Positions 57,257 to 64,000 of a stretch of DNA of 64,000 bases are shown one piece after another. The notes under the pieces were generated by a model. That model was given only the letters and a program-made list of their open reading frames with translations, had not been told where the DNA came from and did not search any database. Position numbers and translations under genes: made by a program. Origin of the DNA: Adiantum capillus-veneris. Its lineage: Eukaryota > Streptophyta > Polypodiopsida > Polypodiales > Pteridaceae. Numbering within the stretch: position 1 is the first letter of the stretch; every line of letters begins with the position of its first letter. The stretch lies in NCBI GenBank assembly GCA_014529385.2, contig CM043964.1:4580997-4644996 (forward strand). Reading direction: 5' to 3'.

Positions 57257-60200
57257 ATGGCAGACTACAATGTCTTTGTGTTTGTCGAAGATGATGGCGA
57301 TGACATGGCAAGGTTGGTTCTGTTTCCTCTACAGTTTGTGGAGCTAAGGCAGCTAGGCGCGTATTGCAAGGCAGATAGCTGCGTATTGCTAGTCAGCTAG
57401 GCGCGTATTGCAAGGCAGGGGCAGGGGTGCAAGAAGGAAATTCGTAGAGCCACAATGGAAAAGGGAGTGAGGGCATCCTCTGTCCGATAGGGAAAGTGGT
57501 AAAGGCATGAGTGCAAAGCAAGGCAGGGAGTAGCGCCTCCTCTTGCAAGCAAATGTGACGAGGGTGGGTGAGGGATGTAGTGAGAGCTCGTGGGAACACC
57601 TTGTAGGAAAAGACCCTTGGGCCGCCACGTTTCTTTGCCCGTCCTCTTGAGTGACCTGCAATTCTTTTCTGCAGTTCTCCTTGACCTTGCCCTGCGATGT
57701 CACTCAGGGGATGTCATACCTTGCTCACGAGATCCTTCCTTCATAGAATGTACGTAGCCCTGTGCGACTAGCTTCCCCTTGGACAGACCAACGACCCGCC
57801 TTAATTACTTGATTACTTGATTTTACTTGATATAGAAACCTTATATACTTGACCCGCCTTAGTTAATAGCGGGTCCCTGGTCGTCTAAGAGGCATGTAGT
57901 GTATTTTAAGACGCATGTAGTGAATTTTGTGTATTTTTTGGAGCACTAGCCTGTTCGCTGGTTTTTATAAAATTAATTTTTTCATTTTTATGCAAAAAAT
58001 TAGATATTTCATTATAGGTGCACGGCCAAAATCTTCTTGGGAGACCTCAATGGTGCTGCAATTGAAGTCCCTTTTCTCGATGGGGTAGCAATTGTTTCTA
58101 CCTCATCTATGCATCGAAATCTGGTCTCTCGAGCAAGCTCCAGTGAAATTGGAATGGTTCAGTTGCAGGTATTGGCAGAGTGTGATGGGGTTCTGCAACC
58201 AGTGTCTATTTTGCAAAGGAGACTGGGGCTTGATGATGATAGCTACTTTCTTCTCAGCTGTGATTTGTCACAATACTATATTGCAAGCTTGCATTCTACC
58301 AAAGTAGAGTCCGAGCTTGGTGCCTCCAATCTTTCCCCAATGTGAGTTGGTACACACTTGTCAATCCATGATTTATTGGATTTCTTGTTGACCTATTTCT
58401 TCTGTTTGGTGTAGTATTTAAGAGGAGGAAATTAGAGACAACACTCCTTCAAACAAATTTTTTAACAATCCGACCCTGTGTAGTGCAGAGCCAATTGAAG
58501 TGGAGGATGATGATTTGTCATCTAATATATCATCCTTCGAGATTGTCAGACGGTTGACTCCAAATGACATTCTCCATAGAGTTATAGCAAAGTGCACGCT
58601 GTTGGGGAGGGTCCGTGAGCTACCTGCAAAAATCCCAAATAACACAATCTTTGAATTGGTGGATGGATGTCAAATGGAGGTCATGGAGCATAAGTACGAC
58701 GGTAACCTCTGGACCAAACCTCAAACTCAAACAAGGGCCCTCAATGACTTGAATCTTTGCAAAAGCATGTGTGGTGGTTCACTGAAATGTGTGAATGAGC
58801 GTTGTCCATTCTTTGCAAGGACAGGGTCAGCCAACAAGCTTCATTGGTGTGGTCAGCTTCTTAAGTCTCCCATAGTTGGTAGCTATGCTTGCGGGAGCTT
58901 TGGTAATATAGAGTGTTTCTTTTGCAAGCATACCCCTCTTTGCATTGGGACATGTCCTGCCATTGCTTACTACTTTATGCCCAAAGTCACATTCTCGACT
59001 TTTTATCCACTATGGGGAACACTCTCATGATGTTCGCAAAGGAACGTGCAGGAGTTCACTCAGGAATGTTCGTAAGCTTGTGTCTCAGGTTGTTAGCATG
59101 GATCATAGTGCGGGGCCAAGGAGAGTACAAATGATAATTGGAAAGGAAATGGTACTTCGTGCTTTCACAGATTAGGACAAGGGACCATCTGAGTTTATGT
59201 CTGAGCAGGAGTTGAGAGAGATGTCAAGAGAAATGGACTCATTGGTGAACCTTAAGAAGTAGGTTCAACTAATTGTACTATTCTTGACAACTTGACATTG
59301 ATTTGTGCTAATCTATCATGGTTCTACTTGACAGGTTGAAACAAATGGTAGTGCAAAGTAGACGAGAAAATAGACCTTCAAGTGATGGGTTTGAGGAAAT
59401 TCTTGAGTTGAAGAGAAAATTTCATTTTGAATTCTTTCATGGTTCTCGATTCCCACTACAAGCAAATTCAGGGGACGAGAGATGCTTTCTATTCAAATGT
59501 CCACAACCGGTGAAGGATCAGGGGTTAGCAAGGTGAAACGGATGGACACTGTTGGTACCGGTGATCTTAGGCAATCCTGGGTCTGTTTTGATCACGTGCA
59601 CAGAATTGAGGGTGGTTGGCATACCATGGGGGCGCATGTCTATGATCACTTGTAAGTATTGATTTGAACTAGCTCAGTGATGTAAATTTTGTGGCTAATT
59701 TCCATTTCACCATATTTGTGCAGTGTTGCAGATCTCCTTACAATTTCCACTTGTGAGTTTAGAGAGGAGGATGAGGTGGTGCAGATTATGTTCTGGGAGA
59801 ACTTAGTAAGGGTCGTGATAGAGCATGGTGGTAGAAAACCGCAATTTGCATTGTTCATGGCTGATGAAGTAGGTGCAAATTGGCATGCAGTGAGATCTAA
59901 GCATGGTTCATGGATCGCTGGAGAGGGGTATAAACATAAAATTAGTATGTATGATGCATGCATCACCGACCTTGTCAATGCGTACTTTCAATGTGAAAGG
60001 CAGCTTGCTTTCTTTGAGGGGAAACTGATTGGAATGGGGCCCACTCTAGAGGTGTTGATGGATAGAGCAATATCACGACAGGCCAAAACACCATCACCGG
60101 TTGAAACTACAAAGGTAGTGAATGATGCAATTTATGGGACTCCAATTTTTTCGCAACGAATCAACTTTAAAGGTGAAAAAAAGAACCTTTGGGTCAAGAT

Positions 60201-60366
60201 GTTGCTAGATAAAGAGGACAGCAAAGATGAAGCAAGGTGCAGCCATCGTCCGGAGTACAACTATGTCACAGTAGACAGACAAGAAGCTATCATTCATGGA
60301 AAGGGTAAAGTAGGAGACAATGCTGAAATCCTATTGCATGATCTTGAGGCATTTCATAAAATATAA
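57257..60366 (+). pseudogene. Decayed multi-exon gene: Cys/His zinc domain plus DDE-transposase-like region
   Basis: Exons by GT-AG sites: 57257-57312, 58018-58341, 58415-59258, 59335-59651 and 59724-60366. It starts at ATG 57257 (GCCATGG; MADYNVFVFVEDDGDDMAR). Phases agree at junctions 1-2, 3-4 and 4-5; at 2-3 the frame is kept but a TAA (58419) follows at once. Other damage: a frameshift near 58993, a TAG at 59173 and a frameshift near 59530. Exon 3 has a Cys-rich block (GGSLKCVNERCPFFAR, WCGQLLKS, CFFCKHTPLCIGTC) ending FIHYGEHSHDV, in which the HxxHxH is like the end of WRKY-GCM1-type zinc fingers of MULE-like transposases. Exons 4-5 have GDERCFLFK, KRMDTVGTGDLRQSW, CEFREEDEVVQIMFWENL and FALFMADEVGANWHAVR, resembling a transposase core with an MAD aspartate. 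The assignment to a transposase is inference from pattern memory, not from a named family match. Confidence 0.45.
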
Positions 60367-60644
60367 TATCTAAACCCCAAATGATTTTCTCATATTAAAT
60401 TGATCACTTAATGTGGGAGAATAAACGGGAACAAGTGTTAAGATATAGATATGTGCTTATAGATCTATCTCAACACGGGGCCAATAGTAAAGGGGCCCAA
60501 ATGGGAGATGTTCTATCAAGAGCAAGCCTAACCAATGGAGCATAAGACCTTAGGGTTAGCTTCATTGAAGACCTCCAATAATGTGTGTAAAAGTCCTCTG
60601 ACCTTAGATAAGCTAGGGCTGAGCTTGAGGTGGGAACCCGGCCC

Positions 60645-60850
60645 CAACTCGAGGTGCTTGTCGTGCTTCAGGTGCTTGTCTTTCTTGAAGTGCTTGTCAT
60701 GCTTGAGGTGCTTTATGAAGATGATTGAGGTGCTTGACTGGCTCCATGCTTGAGGTGCTTGACTTGGTGCATGATTAAGGTGCTTGAAGTGCCTTGAGAA
60801 GCTTGCCTGAGATGCTTGTGGGAACACCCCCTACTTCAAGTGCTTAGTCA
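60645..60850. repeat. Minisatellite, unit about CTTGAGGTGCTTGTCATG
   Basis: About a dozen imperfect copies of a 10-20 base unit built on GAGGTGCTTG lie within the LTR. Confidence 0.8.
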
Positions 60851-60941
60851 TGCTTGATGACTAAGGGGCTTGCTCATCCAAATTCAAAAAGATCCCTACA
60901 AGGAGGGGGGCGAGCCTACAAGGGGGGGGGGGATGAGAGAG

Positions 60942-60942
<1 letters not shown>

Positions 60943-60975
<33 letters not shown>
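60943..60975. repeat. (AC)16 microsatellite
   Basis: A 33-base AC tract within the LTR. Confidence 0.97.
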
Positions 60976-60976
<1 letters not shown>

Positions 60977-61999
60977 GGGAAGCCCCAGCTTGAAGAGGCA
61001 GCAAGGACACTTGTCAAGTTCCTCCTCATGTTGCCCTCATGGTGTGCCTGAAACCTATTGGTTGGCCACCCAAGGGGTCCAATGATAATAAATAATATTT
61101 AATTAATTGATTTTGCATTTATCAAGTCCTCTCTCTCAAAGGGGAAAGGGGGACACTTGTCCCAAGGCTATCCCTGTTGCTTGTAATGGCTCCTGCTTGT
61201 GATTGGCTAGGCCTGGAGGGGTCCAATGAGCTTCAAGCATGAGCTACAAGGGGGGGTCGACCCAAGCAACCTAGGGGGGTGCTTAGGGGGTATACTCACC
61301 CACATACACTCACAAACACTCTCATTGTGTACTATGGAAAGTGGAAGAGCTCCCTCTCTTTCTCCAAGCAAGTAGAGGTTTAGAGCCTACACCAACACTC
61401 TTGGCTATGGAGTGCAAATCCATCCAAGATCCATGCTTCAATGCTTGATCTTGCCATCTATTTCTTCTTCATTACTATGCTATTATGTATGCTAGCACAA
61501 GAGTTATGATAAGTGAGAAACTAGCTCTTTCTCGTATGAAATGTTTCTTCTTCCTCTTCCCTACCCGCATTCCCTGCTAGCTCTCTCCACCTTCAAAGGT
61601 GTTTGAGGTCTTGGGACTGAGGCTTGGTATAGTTAAAGCTTTCTTCAAGTTTAGGTTATGCTATGATGGTGATGCATGAAGCTTTCCATCTTCATTGCTT
61701 CACCTGGGTCACAAGGAACACAAAGAATGTATTGTAACAAGTCTCTCTTTATGGGAGAAATCATAATACAAATGCCTATTGGAGGGGGGACCGGCTCCAC
61801 ATAAATCTGGTCCTCAATTGTTGTCATGTTATCTAAATTCTCTCTCTTGCAAAAGTATTGTCTATGCCAAGTTAACTAATTGATATGATTATGTTGCTAT
61901 CTTCAATTATGTCAACCCGCTATGCTCACAAAATCATTTCTTGAAAGTACTCTCATTAAATTCCGCTACTCTCAAATTGAATAGGCAAATTCCATTACA

Positions 62000-62012
62000 T
62001 GGTATCAGAGCA
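62000..62012 (+). promoter_or_regulatory. Primer-binding site, tRNA-iMet
   Basis: TGGTATCAGAGCA immediately after the LTR end. Confidence 0.85.
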
Positions 62013-62412
62013 TTTGGTTTCTCTTTTCTTGCTTAAGAAGAGAGGTCCTTAAGTAGCCTATAAATGGTTGATGTTGTTAATTATAATAGAGTAACTGGAA
62101 CTGGGATCTAATATCGGTTTTGTTAAGCCCACTATGTGGGGGATGGTGCACACCTCGGGAGCTTTGGACTTAATAATGGAGTCTTTTTAGACTTGCCTAC
62201 GGCTTTACCATTATTGAGCCATAAGAAATCCGAAAGGAGCAAACCCTTGGAAACTCTGCTATGTTAGACCTACTCCTCTACTCTCTATAATTAACCACTT
62301 TGAGCCGTGGGTGTAGATACTTAAGAGCCGATTTTCAAAGGCTAAGAGGAGTGGCAACTAAGGTTTTGTATTGCCAAAGCATACACTAAGTATAAACATA
62401 AATTTTGCTAAC

Positions 62413-64000
62413 ATGGCTGACAATAATCAAGAGAGTAGAATGAACATTGATAGCTTTGATTTTGCACATGAAGGTGCTAATGATGATGCTCCCATGTTTG
62501 TGAATTATCTCGTCACTAGGTTGCAACAAGCTATGGGCAACCCTGCTTTGCAAGCCGAAGTTACTCAACAACTTCGTGCTTATGGAATTTCCCTTCCTCT
62601 CCCAGAGGAGAGAGAGTGTAGGAGGCCTCTTGAAGAGACCCCCAAAAGAAGACTCTCTCCCATTCGAGAGGAGGAATCCAAAGAGAAAGAAAGCAATGAC
62701 AGTCTAAGTTCTTCTGAAGATGTGGCTCCACGAAGACGGCGGTCTAGACAATCACCTACTCCTCCCAAGAGGAAAAGAGCAAACCATAGTCCTTCTCCTC
62801 ATCACTCTGAAAGGCAAGAGAGGAAACAAAGGAAGAAAAGGGCTAGGAAGAGGTCACCCTCTTCTCCTTCTTCTTCACCTTCCTCCTCTTCCGATGAAAG
62901 TTATGGCTATTCTCCTAGAGAATACAAGAGGGGAGGACATCGCAAATCATTTCCTGCATGGCGAAGGTCACAAAATCTAAAGAAGTTCAAGGAGGGAGGA
63001 AAGAGTATCTCTTTTCTCACCTATGATGGCACCTTTGGTGCTACCGACAAAGTGTTGGCCTTCATCCAGCAATTTGATGTGGCCTGTGGGGACGAGGGCT
63101 TCACAGAGTCCTCCAAGCTACGCCATGTAGCTATGCACTTCCAAAAATCAGCTCGTCAATGGTGGGCTAGCCTTCGTGGCAATGGAGAAGCCCCAAAGAC
63201 ATGGAAAACTCTACGAGTTTCCATCATGAAGCAATTTCTTCCAAGTGATACTAAAGATAAAGTTCTTACCGAATGGCGCGGCTTGAAGCTCCTCTCTCAT
63301 GAGTCTATCAACAAGTATGTATACAAGTTTTGGGATTTACATCTCAAAGCTACTGTTTTTGAAAAGATAGGGTTTGCCGAGCAAAGACAGCAATTCTGTG
63401 CGGGATTACCTGAAGAGATGGCCGAATACATCAACTCTCAACGGCCCGGTACTATTACCGAAGTAATCCACCACACCATGGTTGCTTCATGCATCAATTT
63501 CCATCAAGGGGCTAGACGTAATGTCAAGCCCATGGAAAACAAAGATAAAAATGATGCAAAGGGGAAATCCAATGCTCAAAATAATTCCCAAGGCACTTCC
63601 AACAACAACAATAACAACAACAACAATCGGTCCAAGGAGAAGGGAGTTTACAAAGATAAAAAAAAACTCTCTCCTGAAGAGATTGAAGCTTTTCCCAAGG
63701 ACCATAAGTGTTTCAAGTGTGGGGAGCAAGGACATGGCTATCGTTCTTGCCCCAAGAAGAATACTCGCAATGAGACTCCTAGGGCTTTCACCATCGAAGC
63801 TCCAAAAGAGGATGCTCATTGCAAAGGATCATCACTTTCCTATGCGTGGGGAAAGGTAAGAGAGCATGATGAATTCATCTTGTTTGACCCAGGCTCTACT
63901 CTCAACTTCATATCAATAGAGTTGGCCACCAAGTTGGGCATTCAAGCTTTTGAGATGGGAGATATAGTAACAACTGATGCATCTTTCAAGGGACAACAAG
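62413..64000 (+). CDS. Gypsy Gag-Pol, N-terminal part, runs off the window
   Basis: The frame is open from ATG 62413 (ACATGG; MADNNQESRMNIDSF) to the window end, 529 codons. Residues ~75-165 are rich in Arg, Ser and Lys (APRRRRSRQSPTPPKRKR, then serine runs). A retrotransposon-gag domain spans about 195-350 (AFIQQFDVACGDEGF, ARQWWASLRG, FLPSDTKDKVLTEW). A poly-Asn stretch precedes the CCHC knuckle CFKCGEQGHGYRSC at about 433, and the protease site FDPGSTLNFIS has its Asp at 492, with DPG in place of DSG or DTG. Gag and protease in one frame is usual for plant chromovirus-type gypsy elements. RT and integrase would lie to the right. No stop is seen, so it may be intact. Confidence 0.85.
   Translation, partial: MADNNQESRMNIDSFDFAHEGANDDAPMFVNYLVTRLQQAMGNPALQAEVTQQLRAYGISLPLPEERECRRPLEETPKRRLSPIREEESKEKESNDSLSSSEDVAPRRRRSRQSPTPPKRKRANHSPSPHHSERQERKQRKKRARKRSPSSPSSSPSSSSDESYGYSPREYKRGGHRKSFPAWRRSQNLKKFKEGGKSISFLTYDGTFGATDKVLAFIQQFDVACGDEGFTESSKLRHVAMHFQKSARQWWASLRGNGEAPKTWKTLRVSIMKQFLPSDTKDKVLTEWRGLKLLSHESINKYVYKFWDLHLKATVFEKIGFAEQRQQFCAGLPEEMAEYINSQRPGTITEVIHHTMVASCINFHQGARRNVKPMENKDKNDAKGKSNAQNNSQGTSNNNNNNNNNRSKEKGVYKDKKKLSPEEIEAFPKDHKCFKCGEQGHGYRSCPKKNTRNETPRAFTIEAPKEDAHCKGSSLSYAWGKVREHDEFILFDPGSTLNFISIELATKLGIQAFEMGDIVTTDASFKGQQ

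Larger units (their letters stand above)
60436..61999 (+). repeat. Probable 5' LTR of a gypsy element (~1.56 kb)
   Basis: It starts TGTTAAGATATAGATATG and ends CCATTACA, directly before the PBS. The right end is firm because of the PBS; the left end is the best TG start after the preceding gene. The second LTR is outside the window, so this cannot be confirmed by a pair. It carries a minisatellite and an (AC)n tract. Confidence 0.55.

Overview
The window reads as nuclear DNA of a land plant with a large, repeat-rich genome. The evidence is nested Ty1/copia and Ty3/gypsy LTR retrotransposons with plant-type primer-binding sites (tRNA-iMet and tRNA-Asp types), a CACTA-type transposon end, MITEs, very long (GA)n tracts and plant-style GT-AG introns. 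I see no bacterial operon and no rRNA or tRNA gene. I favour a non-seed plant (fern, lycophyte or bryophyte-like) because of a ParB-like/N6-N4-methyltransferase gene relic, but that is inference only.

Layout. 1-8580: a young minus-strand LTR element encoding Gag and a protease but no reverse transcriptase. 8581-10198: unassigned. 10199-12368: a decayed copia copy, related to the intact one further right, split by a solo LTR (10414-11081) with a 5-bp target duplication. 12369-24098: mostly unassigned, with four long (GA)n/(CT)n tracts, a pair of 288-bp MITEs in opposite orientation, a perfect 31-bp-arm palindrome and a fragment resembling a plant aspartyl protease. 24099-29657: pieces of at least two gypsy elements plus two LTR-like sequences. 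29939-32097: a decayed En/Spm (CACTA)-type ORF1 gene and the right end of a CACTA element. 32098-36853: unassigned, with a 145-bp tandem duplication. 36854-44123: a decayed gypsy element with two RNase H domains. 44124-45490: the LTR end, PBS and leader of another tRNA-Asp-primed element.

45496-50671 is an intact copia retrotransposon. It has a complete 1,428-residue Gag-Pol frame, LTRs that differ by one TG dinucleotide, and a GTTAA target duplication. It is the only feature here that looks potentially active.

52145-60366 is the most unusual part. Two decayed multi-exon genes diverge from a shared 1.6-kb region that holds two related hairpins. The minus-strand gene joins a ParB-like motif to an N4/N6 DNA methyltransferase domain. 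The plus-strand gene has a Cys/His-rich zinc domain followed by a region resembling a DDE-type transposase core; its splice phases agree at three of four junctions although the frame is broken. They may be the two genes of one large DNA transposon, but I could not find its ends. From 60436 a new gypsy element begins (long LTR, tRNA-iMet PBS, open gag-pol frame) and runs off the window.

How the parts work together: almost all coding capacity belongs to mobile elements. Nesting gives a relative order. The gypsy and copia relics are oldest, the 1-8580 element and the 45.5-50.7 kb copia are the youngest, and the solo LTR lies inside the old copia relic.
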